Shown: positions 8,246 to 19,616 of the stretch, in pieces
Layout of the letters: each line of letters opens with the position of its first letter
How positions within the stretch are numbered: the stretch's first letter is position 1
Source: Pelomonas sp965229315
GTDB taxonomy: Bacteria > Pseudomonadota > Gammaproteobacteria > Burkholderiales > Burkholderiaceae_C
DNA length: 64,000 nt
Reading direction: 5' to 3'
NCBI RefSeq assembly: GCF_965229315.1
Contig: NZ_CBDDJA010000002.1
Span: forward strand, 2,790,001-2,854,000
Notes under the pieces: model-generated
Databases searched by the model: none
The model's input: only the letters and a program-made list of their open reading frames with translations
What the model was told of the DNA's origin: nothing
Made by a program: the position numbers and the translations under genes

Positions 8246-9132
8246 GCAAAGCACAAACCGCCGTCATCACCGGCGCCGGCTCCGGCTTCGGCCTGGAGGC
8301 CGCGCGCATCGCCGCGAAACGCGGCATGAACCTCGTCCTCGTGGACGTGCAGGCCGATGCACTGGAAAAGGCTGCCGCCGAATTCACCGGCGTCGAGGTG
8401 CTGTCGCGCGTCGTCGACGTCGCCAAGGCCGATCAGATGGAAGCCCTGGCCGACGCGGTGCAGCAGCGCTTCGGCGCGCCGCACTTCGTCTTCAACAACG
8501 CCGGCGTCGGCTCGGGTGGCCTGATCTGGGAGAACGCGCTGAGCGACTGGGAGTGGGTCATGGGCGTCAACGTGATGGGCGTCGTGCACGGCGTGCGCCT
8601 GTTCACGCCCATGATGCTGGCCGCCGCCAAGGCCGACCCCGCGTACTCGGGCCACATCGTCAACACGGCGTCGATGGCCGGGCTGCTGGTGCCGCCGGTG
8701 TCCGGCGTCTACAACGTCAGCAAGGCCGCCGTGGTGGCGCTGACCGAGACGCTGCACCACGACTTGCGCCTGGTCACCGAACAGGTCCACGCCTCGGTGC
8801 TGTGCCCCTTCTACGTGCCCACCGGCATCAGCCAGAGCCACCGCAACCGCCCCGGCGACCTGCCCGGCAGCAAGCCCACCACCAGCCAGATCGTCTCGCA
8901 GGCCCAGACCGACAAGGCGGTGTCGTCCGGCAAGCTGACCGCGGCCGACGTGGCCGCCATGGTGTTCGACGCCATCGACCACGACAAGTTCTGGATCTTC
9001 AGCCATCCCAAGGCGCTGGCCGGTGTGCAGACGCGCATGGAAGACGCCATGCTGCTGCGCAACCCGACCGACCCGTATGCATCCCGGCCGGACATCGGCG
9101 ACGCGCTGAAGGCCAGGCTGCGCGCGGACTGA
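8242..9132 (+). CDS. Short-chain dehydrogenase/reductase (SDR)
   Basis: 296 residues of the classical SDR type: N-terminal cofactor motif T-G-A-G-S-G-F-G near residues 10-17, N-N-A-G near 91-94, and the catalytic Ser followed by Y-N-V-S-K (YxxxK). Aspartate in L-V-D-V after the second strand suggests NAD(H) rather than NADP(H). The insertion after the catalytic lysine is long (F-Y-V-P-T-G-I-S-Q-S-H-R-N-R). Substrate unknown. It is the last gene of the three-gene operon; the next start is 20 bases downstream. Confidence 0.88.
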   Translation: MSKAQTAVITGAGSGFGLEAARIAAKRGMNLVLVDVQADALEKAAAEFTGVEVLSRVVDVAKADQMEALADAVQQRFGAPHFVFNNAGVGSGGLIWENALSDWEWVMGVNVMGVVHGVRLFTPMMLAAAKADPAYSGHIVNTASMAGLLVPPVSGVYNVSKAAVVALTETLHHDLRLVTEQVHASVLCPFYVPTGISQSHRNRPGDLPGSKPTTSQIVSQAQTDKAVSSGKLTAADVAAMVFDAIDHDKFWIFSHPKALAGVQTRMEDAMLLRNPTDPYASRPDIGDALKARLRAD

Positions 9133-9151
9133 CCCGCGGGACAATCGGGGG

Positions 9152-10408
9152 ATGAGTTCCCCCGATTCCATCGCCGTCATCGGCGGCGGCCCCGCCGGCC
9201 TGATGGCCGCCGAGGTGCTGGCCGCCGCCGGCCACGCCGTCACCGTCTACGACGCCAAGCCCAGCGTGGGCCGCAAGTTCCTGCTCGCCGGCAAGGGCGG
9301 GCTGAACCTCACGCATTCCGAGCCGTTCCAACCCTTCCTGGGCCGCTTCGGCGCGCGCGCCGCGCTGATCGAACCGCTGCTGCGCGGCTTCGATGCCGAC
9401 GCGCTGCGCGCCTGGGCCGCCGCGCTGGGCGTGCAGACGTTCGTCGGCACCTCGGGCCGCGTGTTCCCCACCGACCTGAAGGCCGCGCCGCTGCTGCGTG
9501 CCTGGCTGCACCGGCTGCGCGCCGCGGGCGTGAAGTTCGCGATGCGCCACCGCTGGACGGGCTGGCACGAAGACGGCGCGCTGCGCTTTGCCACACCCGA
9601 CGGCGAACGCCTCGCGACGCCGCGCGCCACGCTGCTCGCGCTGGGCGGTGCGTCCTGGCCGCAGCTCGGCTCGGACGGCGCCTGGGTGCAACTGCTGGCG
9701 CCGCATGGCGTGGACATCGCGCCGCTGCAGCCGGCCAACTGCGGCTTCGACATCGGCGCCACGGCTGCGCATCCGGCCGGCCCCGGCTGGAGCGAACGCT
9801 TTGCCGCCGAGTTCGCCGGCCAGCCGGTCAAGCCGGTGGCTCTGGCCACCGAAGGCTTCACGAGCCGCCCGGGCGAGTTCGTCATCACGGCCAGCGGCAT
9901 CGAAGGCTCGCTGGTCTATGCCGCCAGCGCCGCGCTGCGCGAGCAGATCGCCCGCGACGGCCGCGCCACGCTGACGCTGGATCTGCTGCCGCAACTGACG
10001 CCCGAGCGCGTGCTGGCCGACGTGAAGCACCCGCGCGGCAGCCGCTCGCTGTCGTCGCACCTGAAGAGCCGGCTGAACCTCGGCCCACTGAAGCTGGGCC
10101 TGCTGCACGAGCTGCTGACGCGCGAACAGATGCTCGACGCGGCGCAGCTCGCCGCCGCGCTGAAGGCGCTGCCGCTGACGCTGCACGCGGCCCGCCCCGT
10201 GGCCGAGGCCATCAGCACGGCCGGCGGCGTGCGCTTCGAGGCGCTGACCGACGGCCTGATGCTCACCGCGCTGCCCGGCGTGTTCGTCGCTGGCGAGATG
10301 CTGGACTGGGAGGCGCCCACCGGGGGCTATCTGCTGACGGCCAGCTTCGCCAGCGGCCGCGTGGCCGCCGCCGGCATGACCCGGTGGCTGGATGGCCTGG
10401 CCACCTGA
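9152..10408 (+). CDS. HI0933-like FAD flavoprotein (TIGR03862-type)
   Basis: 418 residues. FAD-binding Rossmann motif I-G-G-G-P-A-G-L-M-A-A-E at residues 9-20, followed by G-R-K-F-L-L-A-G-K-G-G-L-N-L-T-H, the signature of the BaiN/HI0933 flavoprotein family. The C-terminal A-G-E-M-L-D-W-E-A-P-T-G-G-Y-L-L part completes the FAD site. The physiological role is not firmly known; some relatives are bile-acid or NAD(P)H-dependent reductases. It faces the convergent gene ending at 10442 across 33 bases containing a GC-rich inverted repeat (10413-10439), which may stop transcription from both sides but lacks T-tracts. Confidence 0.85.
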   Translation: MSSPDSIAVIGGGPAGLMAAEVLAAAGHAVTVYDAKPSVGRKFLLAGKGGLNLTHSEPFQPFLGRFGARAALIEPLLRGFDADALRAWAAALGVQTFVGTSGRVFPTDLKAAPLLRAWLHRLRAAGVKFAMRHRWTGWHEDGALRFATPDGERLATPRATLLALGGASWPQLGSDGAWVQLLAPHGVDIAPLQPANCGFDIGATAAHPAGPGWSERFAAEFAGQPVKPVALATEGFTSRPGEFVITASGIEGSLVYAASAALREQIARDGRATLTLDLLPQLTPERVLADVKHPRGSRSLSSHLKSRLNLGPLKLGLLHELLTREQMLDAAQLAAALKALPLTLHAARPVAEAISTAGGVRFEALTDGLMLTALPGVFVAGEMLDWEAPTGGYLLTASFASGRVAAAGMTRWLDGLAT

Positions 10409-10441
10409 GGCCGCAGCGGCTGTGGCGAGCCGCCGCTGCAC

Positions 10442-11617
10442 TCAGCGCCCGGGGGGCGGGCCGAGCTGCGCTTCGAGCTGGGCGACGTCCTTGCCGAGCT
10501 CGGCCAGGTAGCGGTCGCGCTCCTCGCTGCGCCATTCGGCATCAGAGAAATTCTTGATCGCGTAGTTGCCGCTGCGGTGGACCACGCCCTCGCGGGGCGC
10601 CAGCATCGCGCGGTCGGGGAAGGCGTCCGGCAGCAGCAGGAAACCCTGCAGGTCGCGCAAGCGCAGCGGCATCGCGGGCGCGGCGTCGCGCAGCAGCTTG
10701 CCGAACACGCACAGCCGCGCCACCTGCGCGCCGCTGCCCAGCTCGTCGTTGAAGGTCACGAGCGCGAACGGCTCGCCCCGGGCGTCGTCCACGCGGGCAC
10801 TGACGACGTAGCGGCCGGGCTGCCGCACGGTCAGGCCGACGACGAAGTCCAGCGAGCCGTCAGCCACGCGGTCGCTGATGGCGCCCCACTCGGCCGGCAC
10901 ACCCGGCTGGTAGACGACGTCGAAGTTGACGACGCCCTGGCGCCCGTCCTGGCTCAGCGTCACCTGCAGCCGCACGGTGCCGGCGAAGTCCGCGAACGCG
11001 GTGCGCGACGGCTGGAACTGCGCGCTGTAGACGCCCTCGCTGCCCACAAAGTCCAGCGCCAGCTGCGGCCGGCCGGCGGCCTGGCGCGGGTCCGGCAGGT
11101 CGAACGCGACCGCACGCGTGACCAGCAGCGGCAAGGTCTGGCCGGCGTCGTCCTGCGCGCTGACGCTGACCTTCACGATCTCGTCGCCACTCATGAAGAC
11201 GCGGTCCTGCGTGGTCACGATGCGCACGCCGGGCACGGCTGCCCGGGTGCCGGGGAAGCGCAGCGGCAGCCGCTCGCGGATGGGCGCGAAGGGCCGCACC
11301 TGGTCCGGGTGCTCGGCGATGGGACGGGACTCGTGCGGGTAGCGCGTCTGCTCGCGGTAGGTGTCCAGCGTCACGCGGGCGCGCTCCAGGCGCTGCAGCA
11401 ACTGCTCACGCTGGCCCAGGCGTTCACGCAATGCGGCGTCCGTGAACGGCGAGCCCGACGGCCGGGATGCCGCTGCCGCCGGCGCCTGCGGCAATGCCAG
11501 GTGCGCGGCCGGCGCTGCGGCGGCTGCGTCGGCCGGTGCCGGCGCACGGGCCGGCCAGGCCCACCAGGCGATCAGGCCGGCCAGCGCCGTGCCGGCCAGC
11601 CAGGGCCAGGGCTTCAC
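10442..11617 (-). CDS. Membrane-anchored periplasmic protein of unknown function
   Basis: 391 residues. A single N-terminal membrane helix (W-L-A-G-T-A-L-A-G-L-I-A-W-W-A-W) is followed by a low-complexity Ala/Pro linker, a short charged coiled segment (about 65-95) and two beta-rich, Ig-like domains (about 120-330) containing T-Q-D-R-V-F-M-S-G-D-E-I and P-G-R-Y-V-V-S-A-R-V-D-D. I recognise no enzymatic motif. The start overlaps the stop of the upstream gene by 4 bases (ATGA), so it is translated together with the hydrolase-like protein encoded just before it and may work with it. Confidence 0.75.
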   Translation of the reverse strand: MKPWPWLAGTALAGLIAWWAWPARAPAPADAAAAAPAAHLALPQAPAAAASRPSGSPFTDAALRERLGQREQLLQRLERARVTLDTYREQTRYPHESRPIAEHPDQVRPFAPIRERLPLRFPGTRAAVPGVRIVTTQDRVFMSGDEIVKVSVSAQDDAGQTLPLLVTRAVAFDLPDPRQAAGRPQLALDFVGSEGVYSAQFQPSRTAFADFAGTVRLQVTLSQDGRQGVVNFDVVYQPGVPAEWGAISDRVADGSLDFVVGLTVRQPGRYVVSARVDDARGEPFALVTFNDELGSGAQVARLCVFGKLLRDAAPAMPLRLRDLQGFLLLPDAFPDRAMLAPREGVVHRSGNYAIKNFSDAEWRSEERDRYLAELGKDVAQLEAQLGPPPGR

Positions 11618-12516
11618 TTGGCGTTGTTCACCATGTCCTGGCGCACCAGGCCCACCGTGCCCTGCCAGTTGCCGTTGGTGTAGTGGTTGTAGGCCTCGGC
11701 GTCGTCACGGAAGACGACGGAGTGGTTGCTCCACTTGGGCGTGCCGCCTTCATTCGCCGCGGTCCCCAGCGTCAGGTCGTTGCACAGCCAGTCGCTGGGG
11801 TTGCAGTAGCTGCCGCCGCCCGAGCCGGAGACGCCGCCGCTGGAGTGGTAGGCCACGGCTTCGTCGTCCTGGCCAGGCAGCACGAACGAGTACAGCGTGC
11901 CCTTGGCCCCCGCATACATGTAGAACATCTTGGCGCGGGTGTTGTTGTGGTCGTACAGGGCGCGCGCGGTACCGGTCTTGAGGTCGGCCACCAGCGGCTC
12001 GGAGAGCGCCCAGTCGCCCGCGTTGGCCAGCTCGCTGCCGCCGGCGGCGCCTGCGGCCACGTCCACCCACTTGATGTTCCAGCCGGTCTGCGTCGTGCCG
12101 TCGCTGTTGGCGCAGGCGCCGTCGCTGCCGGGCGTGGCGTTCTTCTTGTAGCGGGCCGTGCCGCCGTACAGGGACAGCGTGTAGCCGATCATCAGGTTGC
12201 CGGCGCTGTGGGTGGCCACGTAGCACCAGTTGGTGCCGGTGCAGTAGCAGTCCAGCGCGTTGCGCACGAGGTAATTCTTGTCGGAGATGTGGCTGTAGCC
12301 ATCCCAGTTGACGGCCTTCTTGTTGACGCCGGCGGCCGTGCCGGCGGGGCCCCAGTAGGTGAAGTCGGCGTAGTTGCCGGCGACACCGCCACCGGTGCGG
12401 CCGTTGATCCACAGCGAATAGTTGGTCGCGAAGGAGGCCCCGGCCACCACCACGAGCGCTGCACCGACCACCATCAGGAACCGGCGTGACATGCCTTGTG
12501 CCATCTTTGTCTCCAT
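11614..12516 (-). CDS. Exported protein with an alpha/beta-hydrolase-like T-H-S-A-G-N nucleophile motif
   Basis: 300 residues with a signal peptide (F-L-M-V-V-G-A-A-L-V-V-V-A-G-A-S-F-A). A tract C-Y-V-A-T-H-S-A-G-N-L-M-I-G-Y matches the nucleophile elbow of lipases (x-H-S-x-G) with Thr in place of the first Gly. Six or more cysteines (C-Y-C, N-W-C, G-A-C, Y-C-N, W-L-C-N) suggest disulphides in the periplasm or outside the cell. C-terminal D-D-E-A-V-A-Y-H-S-S-G-G-V could hold the acid and His, but this is not certain. The alternative ATG at codon 5 is also possible. First gene of a two-gene operon. Confidence 0.7.
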   Translation of the reverse strand: METKMAQGMSRRFLMVVGAALVVVAGASFATNYSLWINGRTGGGVAGNYADFTYWGPAGTAAGVNKKAVNWDGYSHISDKNYLVRNALDCYCTGTNWCYVATHSAGNLMIGYTLSLYGGTARYKKNATPGSDGACANSDGTTQTGWNIKWVDVAAGAAGGSELANAGDWALSEPLVADLKTGTARALYDHNNTRAKMFYMYAGAKGTLYSFVLPGQDDEAVAYHSSGGVSGSGGGSYCNPSDWLCNDLTLGTAANEGGTPKWSNHSVVFRDDAEAYNHYTNGNWQGTVGLVRQDMVNNAK

Positions 12517-12688
12517 TGACGTCTTGAAGTTTTCATCGGGACTGCGCGGGCGACTTTAGGAACGCCCCCCGCCATGGCGAACCCGCGGTAACCCGCAGAA
12601 ATCACGAAACCCGGGAACCTTGCCAGGGTGGCGGCTCGCGGACCGCCCCTAGACTGAAATTCCCTTCAACGGCCCGCCCACCTCCGCC

Positions 12689-13474
12689 ATGCACCGGCGC
12701 CATTTCCTGCTGTCGCAAGGTCTCGCGCTGGCGGCGGCCACCACGGCGGCGCAGCCGGTGCCGCCGCCACCGCGACTGACGCGCGTGGTCATCGGCGCCG
12801 AGGACGACTGGTACCCCTACTCCGGAGAGCGCGAAGGCCGCGCCCAGGGCATGACGGTGGACCTCGTCACTGCCGCCTTCGCGGCCATGGGCGTGGCGGT
12901 GAAGCTGGAACTGCTGCCCTATGCCCGCTGCATGGCGCAGACCCGCGGCGGCGCGCTGGCCGCCTGCTTCAACACGACGCGTACCGCGCTGATCGAGCAC
13001 GACTACCTCTGGCCCGCGCGGCCCATGTTCAACGAGCGCTTCCTGATCTATGCACGCGCCGATGACCCGCAGGCCGGCCCGCCGCTGCAGGTTCGCGACC
13101 TGGAGGGGCAGCAGGTGGCCGTCACGCGCGGCTACGAGTACGGCAGCGAGTTCGACGCCAACCCGCGCATCCGGCGCGTCGTCACCGGGCACGACGAGAA
13201 CAACTTCCAGCTGCTGCTGCGCGGGCGGGCCCGCTACACGCTGGCGCCGGAGGCCAACACCCGCCTGCTGCTGCAGCGCCGCCCGGAGATGGTCGGCCAG
13301 TTCAAGGTGGTGGGTGCGCTGAGCTTCTTCGGCATCTACACGACGTTCTCGCGTCTGCATCCCGACGCGCCAGCGGCGCTGGCCGCCTTCGACGAAGGCA
13401 TGAAGCTCATCAGCGCCAACGGCGTGGCCAAGGCCATCCAGGAGCGCTGGCGCGGGCCCGGGCCGGGCCGCTGA
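12689..13474 (+). CDS. Periplasmic solute-binding protein (SBP family 3-like)
   Basis: 261 residues. The N-terminus M-H-R-R-H-F-L-L has a short hydrophobic signal with cleavage near T-A-A-Q. The mature part starts with V-V-I-G-A-E-D-D-W-Y-P-Y, the first strand pattern of family 3 binding proteins for amino acids and similar small polar ligands, and D-L-V-T-A-A-F fits the following helix. No permease or ATPase genes are adjacent, so it may be an orphan binding protein or a sensory one. It ends 61 bases before tex. Confidence 0.8.
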   Translation: MHRRHFLLSQGLALAAATTAAQPVPPPPRLTRVVIGAEDDWYPYSGEREGRAQGMTVDLVTAAFAAMGVAVKLELLPYARCMAQTRGGALAACFNTTRTALIEHDYLWPARPMFNERFLIYARADDPQAGPPLQVRDLEGQQVAVTRGYEYGSEFDANPRIRRVVTGHDENNFQLLLRGRARYTLAPEANTRLLLQRRPEMVGQFKVVGALSFFGIYTTFSRLHPDAPAALAAFDEGMKLISANGVAKAIQERWRGPGPGR

Positions 13475-13535
13475 CGCCCGCTGGCAAAATCGCGGGCTTT
13501 GTCCCGCGCCGAATGCCGCATCCGAGGGCCCCGTT

Positions 13536-15869
<2,334 letters not shown>

Positions 15870-16037
15870 ACCACCGCCGCACTGACCTTCGGCACCGTCA
15901 CGCGGCGCTGCCATGATCGCGCCCCGCACCACCGGCCGTCGGTTGACGCCCCGGAATCGGCAACTGGTCGCAACGCCGCTGCACCGCGACCGCCTGCTGG
16001 CTATGGTGCGCGCCGCATCGAACCCTCGGAGTCCCCC

Positions 16038-18263
16038 TTGAAAAGCCCCACCCTCGCCTCGCTGCTTCTGCTCTGCCCCGCCCTGGTCCTGGCGCAGCAG
16101 GAGGTCGACCGTGCCGCCACGTCGCCGTCGCCCGCCAACCAGCTCGAACGCGTCTCGGTGACGCGCCAGCAGAACGACACCGACCTGCGACGCCGCGAAC
16201 CCGTCGCCAAGCAGTTGTACGGCCGCGAAGAGCTGGACAAGTTCGGCGACACGCAGCTGTCCGACGTGCTCAAGCGCCTGCCCGGCATCAACGTCTCCGG
16301 CGGCCAGTTGCGCATGCGCGGCCTGGGCGGCGCCTACACGCAGATCCTCGTCAACGGCGAGCCCGCGCCCCCGGGATTCAGCCTGGACAACCTGAACCCC
16401 GCGCAGGTCGAGCGCCTGGAAGTGACCAAGGCGCCGACCGCCGACCAGAGTGCGCAGGCCATCGCGGGCACGCTGAACATCATCCTGAAGGATGCGCCGC
16501 GCATCGTGCAGAAGGACTTGCGCGTGGGCCTGTCGTACGCCAACGAGAAGCCGGTCATCAACGCCGGCTTCACCTATGGTGACCGCACGGTGGGCGGCCT
16601 CGGCTTCGTGTTGCCGATCTCGGTCTACCAGTGGCATTTCAAGAACGAGCAGGACGGCGAGCGCCTGTCCAGCGCCACGGCGCTGCAGCCGCGCCAGCAT
16701 GTCGGCAGCGAAGGCTATGACCGCGCCTTCGGCCGCGGCATCAACATCTCGCCGCGCCTGAACTGGAAGCTGAACGACGACGAGACACTGACGCTGCAAG
16801 GCTTCTTCGTCAACAACCGCTTCCGCAACGAGGGCGAGACGGCCTACACCAAGCTGCCCGACAGCGATGCCTCGTACACGCCGCGCAGCCTGTTCGAGAC
16901 GACGCACAACCGCGGCACGTTCTCGGCCGAACGCGTGAACCTGCAGTACAACAACCGCTTCAGCGAAGACCGCCGCATCGAGCTGAAGGCCGGTGCCGGC
17001 TCCGGCGGCGCGGACTTCAACTTCGACCTCGAAGGCCGCGGCGGCACGGTCCCCATCTCGCGCGTGACGACGGGCAAGAACCGCAACCACAACGCCACGC
17101 TGTCCGGCAAGTACAGCCAGTACGCGGGCGAGGACCACACGGTCACCGTCGGCGCCGAGTTGGAGCGCCGCGTGCGCGACGAGAACCGCCGCACGTTGGA
17201 GAACGGCGTCGAGCTGCTGCCCGGCATCGAAGGCCAGCCGTTCAACGCGACCCTCACGCGCACCGCGTTCTACGCGCAGGACGAGTGGGAGATCAACAAG
17301 CAGTGGTCGGCCTACTTCGGCGTGCGCCACGAGGAGCTGAAGACCGACAGCGAAGGCAGCCGCGACATTGCCGGCAGCAGCGACTTCAGCAGCAAGAGCT
17401 CGGTCACCACGCCGCTGCTGCACCTGAACTTCAAGCCCGACCCCAAGGGCCGCGACCTGGTGCGCGCCAGCCTCACGCGCAGCTACAAGGCGCCGGACGT
17501 GCAGCAGCTCATCAACCGGCCGTCCATCAACACGACCGCGCCGCTGGCGCAGGGCAACACACGCACGACGCCCGACCGCGTCGGCAACCCGGCCCTGAAG
17601 CCCGAGCTGGCCACGGGCCTGGACATCGCTTACGAGAGCTACCTGCCGGCGGGCGGCCTGATGTCGGTGGGCGTGTTCCACCGCCGCATCACCAACCTGA
17701 TCCGCACCAGCGAGCCGACGCTGCAGACGGTGACCTGGGCGCCCACGCAGCGCTGGGTGCTGACGCAGGTCAACCTCAGCAAGGCGACCACGCAAGGCCT
17801 GGAGCTGGAAGTCAAGGGCCGCGCCGGCGAGCTGTTCCCCAGCCTGTTCGACCCGGCCACGGCGCTGAGCCTGCGCGCGTCACTGAACCTCTACCGCTCC
17901 AGCGTCAGCGACATCCCGGGCAACAACAACCGCCTGGAGGGCCAGCAGCCGTGGCAGTTCAACTTCGGTGCGGACTATCGGCTCAAGAGCATGCCTCTCA
18001 GCATGGGCTTCAGCGCGCAGATCGCGCCGCGCTTCGACGTGCAGCAGAGCCTGCTGCAGAGCCAGGCGACGCTGGCCAGCCGCTCACTGGATGCGTTCGC
18101 AGCGATGCAGCTCAGCAAGCAGGACAGCGTGCGCGTCAGCGTCAACGGCCTGTTCCAGCCCAAGCAGGGCACGCTGCTCACGTACGCCAACCTGCCGGAC
18201 TTCAACCTGAACGAGCGCCAGCCGGTCGCCTGGTGGGGCATGAACTGGGAACACAAGTTCTGA
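16038..18263 (+). CDS. TonB-dependent outer-membrane receptor
   Basis: 741 residues with a signal peptide (L-A-S-L-L-L-L-C-P-A-L-V-L-A-Q). A plug domain (about 45-165, with L-K-R-L-P-G-I-N-V-S-G-G) precedes a 22-strand barrel ending in the outer-membrane C-terminal signal W-E-H-K-F with terminal Phe. It imports a bulky ligand using TonB energy. The start codon is TTG 16038. No transport or enzyme genes are adjacent that would reveal the ligand; siderophore or carbohydrate are both possible. A strong GC hairpin follows at 18278-18303. Confidence 0.88.
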   Translation: MKSPTLASLLLLCPALVLAQQEVDRAATSPSPANQLERVSVTRQQNDTDLRRREPVAKQLYGREELDKFGDTQLSDVLKRLPGINVSGGQLRMRGLGGAYTQILVNGEPAPPGFSLDNLNPAQVERLEVTKAPTADQSAQAIAGTLNIILKDAPRIVQKDLRVGLSYANEKPVINAGFTYGDRTVGGLGFVLPISVYQWHFKNEQDGERLSSATALQPRQHVGSEGYDRAFGRGINISPRLNWKLNDDETLTLQGFFVNNRFRNEGETAYTKLPDSDASYTPRSLFETTHNRGTFSAERVNLQYNNRFSEDRRIELKAGAGSGGADFNFDLEGRGGTVPISRVTTGKNRNHNATLSGKYSQYAGEDHTVTVGAELERRVRDENRRTLENGVELLPGIEGQPFNATLTRTAFYAQDEWEINKQWSAYFGVRHEELKTDSEGSRDIAGSSDFSSKSSVTTPLLHLNFKPDPKGRDLVRASLTRSYKAPDVQQLINRPSINTTAPLAQGNTRTTPDRVGNPALKPELATGLDIAYESYLPAGGLMSVGVFHRRITNLIRTSEPTLQTVTWAPTQRWVLTQVNLSKATTQGLELEVKGRAGELFPSLFDPATALSLRASLNLYRSSVSDIPGNNNRLEGQQPWQFNFGADYRLKSMPLSMGFSAQIAPRFDVQQSLLQSQATLASRSLDAFAAMQLSKQDSVRVSVNGLFQPKQGTLLTYANLPDFNLNERQPVAWWGMNWEHKF

Positions 18264-18277
18264 ACGTTCGCGGCGTC

Positions 18278-18303
18278 CCGCCTGCGCCCTGCGGCGCAGG
18301 CGG
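18278..18303. terminator. GC-rich 11-bp hairpin after the TonB receptor gene
   Basis: CCGCCTGCGCC and its exact complement flank a CTGC loop. There is no T-tract on either side, so termination would be weak or Rho-assisted. It could also be a structural repeat. Confidence 0.35.
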
Positions 18304-18324
18304 CCTCGGCTATCTTGTCGGGCC

Positions 18325-19422
18325 ATGACTACCGCCGCCCTTCAAGTATTTGCCGGCCCGGTCGCCCGGGCGCGGCTGGCCGAGCGCGGTCTGCGCGCCG
18401 AGGACGTCGGGCTGATCCCGGCGGCCGCGGGCGGCCCCAAAGGGCTGATCCTGAACGGCCTGGACCGGCAGCTCTTCGGCGACTGGCTGCCGCAGAGCCG
18501 CCAGACCGTGCATCTCGTCGGCGCCAGCATCGGCGCCTGGCGCATGGCCACGGCAGCACTCGCGCACCGCGACGTGGCCGATGCGTTCAACGTGATGGCC
18601 GAGGCCTACGTGACGCAGGAGTACGACGTGCTGCCCGGCGAGAAGCGCCCGCGGCCTGAGGGCGTGAGCCAGCGGTTCGGCGAAATCCTGGCCGGGATCT
18701 TCGAAGGCCGCGAGGCCGACGTGCTGACGCACCCGCGCTTTCGCCTGCACGTCATCACGTCACGCGGCCAGAACAAGGGCTTGGGCCTGCTGGCTCGCGA
18801 GGGCAGGCTGCGCACGCCGCTGGGCTACCTCGGCGCCTTCGCGGCCAATGCGCTTGCGCGCCCACTGCTGGGCCGCTTCCTGGAACGCGTCGTCTTCTCG
18901 GACCCGCGCGACCGGCTGCCAATCAAGCTGAACGACTTCACGACGCGCGAGGTGCACCTGTCGCGCGCCAACCTGCGTGGCGCGCTGCTCGCGAGCTGCT
19001 CCATCCCGTTCTGGCTACAGGCGCAAGCCGACCTGCCCGGTGCGCCGCGCGGCGCCTACTGGGACGGCGGCATCACCGACTACCACCTCCACCTGGACTA
19101 CCGCGGGCTGCAGCCGCTGCAGGCACCGCTGGTGCTGTACCCGCACTTCCAGCGGCAGCTCGTGCCGGGCTGGCTCGACAAGGCGCTGAAGCACCGCCAC
19201 CGCTCGACCGCCTTCCTCGACAACGTCGTGCTGCTGTGCCCGTCCCCCGAGTTCATCGCAACGCTGCCCGGCGCCAAGCTGCCGGACCGCAATGACTTCA
19301 TGACGCTCGACGCCGACGTGCGCCGCCGCCGTTGGCGGGTGGCCGTGGCCGAAAGCCAGCGATTGGCCGACGAGTTCATGGCGGCGTGCGACAGGCCCTC
19401 TCTCGCCAGCCTGGCGCTCTGA
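18325..19422 (+). CDS. Patatin-like phospholipase
   Basis: 365 residues with the patatin catalytic dyad: nucleophile Ser in G-A-S-I-G-A-W near residue 75 and Asp in W-D-G-G-I-T-D near residue 250. The oxyanion-hole stretch A-A-G-G-P-K-G near residue 36 precedes the nucleophile, as in the family. It probably hydrolyses acyl esters of phospholipids. There is no clear signal peptide, so it is cytoplasmic or membrane-associated. It starts 62 bases after the TonB receptor. Confidence 0.85.
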   Translation: MTTAALQVFAGPVARARLAERGLRAEDVGLIPAAAGGPKGLILNGLDRQLFGDWLPQSRQTVHLVGASIGAWRMATAALAHRDVADAFNVMAEAYVTQEYDVLPGEKRPRPEGVSQRFGEILAGIFEGREADVLTHPRFRLHVITSRGQNKGLGLLAREGRLRTPLGYLGAFAANALARPLLGRFLERVVFSDPRDRLPIKLNDFTTREVHLSRANLRGALLASCSIPFWLQAQADLPGAPRGAYWDGGITDYHLHLDYRGLQPLQAPLVLYPHFQRQLVPGWLDKALKHRHRSTAFLDNVVLLCPSPEFIATLPGAKLPDRNDFMTLDADVRRRRWRVAVAESQRLADEFMAACDRPSLASLAL

Positions 19423-19489
19423 GCTGAAACGCGCCGGCGAGCATGACGCTTGCGCCGGGCCAGGCTGCTGCTGTGTCGCAAGGCCTGAC

Positions 19490-19514
19490 CCCCTAGGTCG
19501 CGCAGGACTAGGGG
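19490..19514 (+). promoter_or_regulatory. Inverted repeat CCCCTAG-N11-CTAGGGG upstream of a PEP-CTERM gene
   Basis: A perfect 7-bp inverted repeat with an 11-base spacer, about 103 bases before the PEP-CTERM gene start at 19617. The second PEP-CTERM gene in the window also has a C-run/G-run inverted repeat at a similar distance. A dimeric regulator site is the likely meaning; the regulator is not identified. Confidence 0.45.
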
Positions 19515-19616
19515 TTTCCTCGTCAACTCGTTACGTAAATTTTTGTTTTACTTACGGTTGTCAAAAACGTGACTATTTAACCCATGCGAGCTTGATGTTC
19601 GCGAAAAGGAGTTGAC

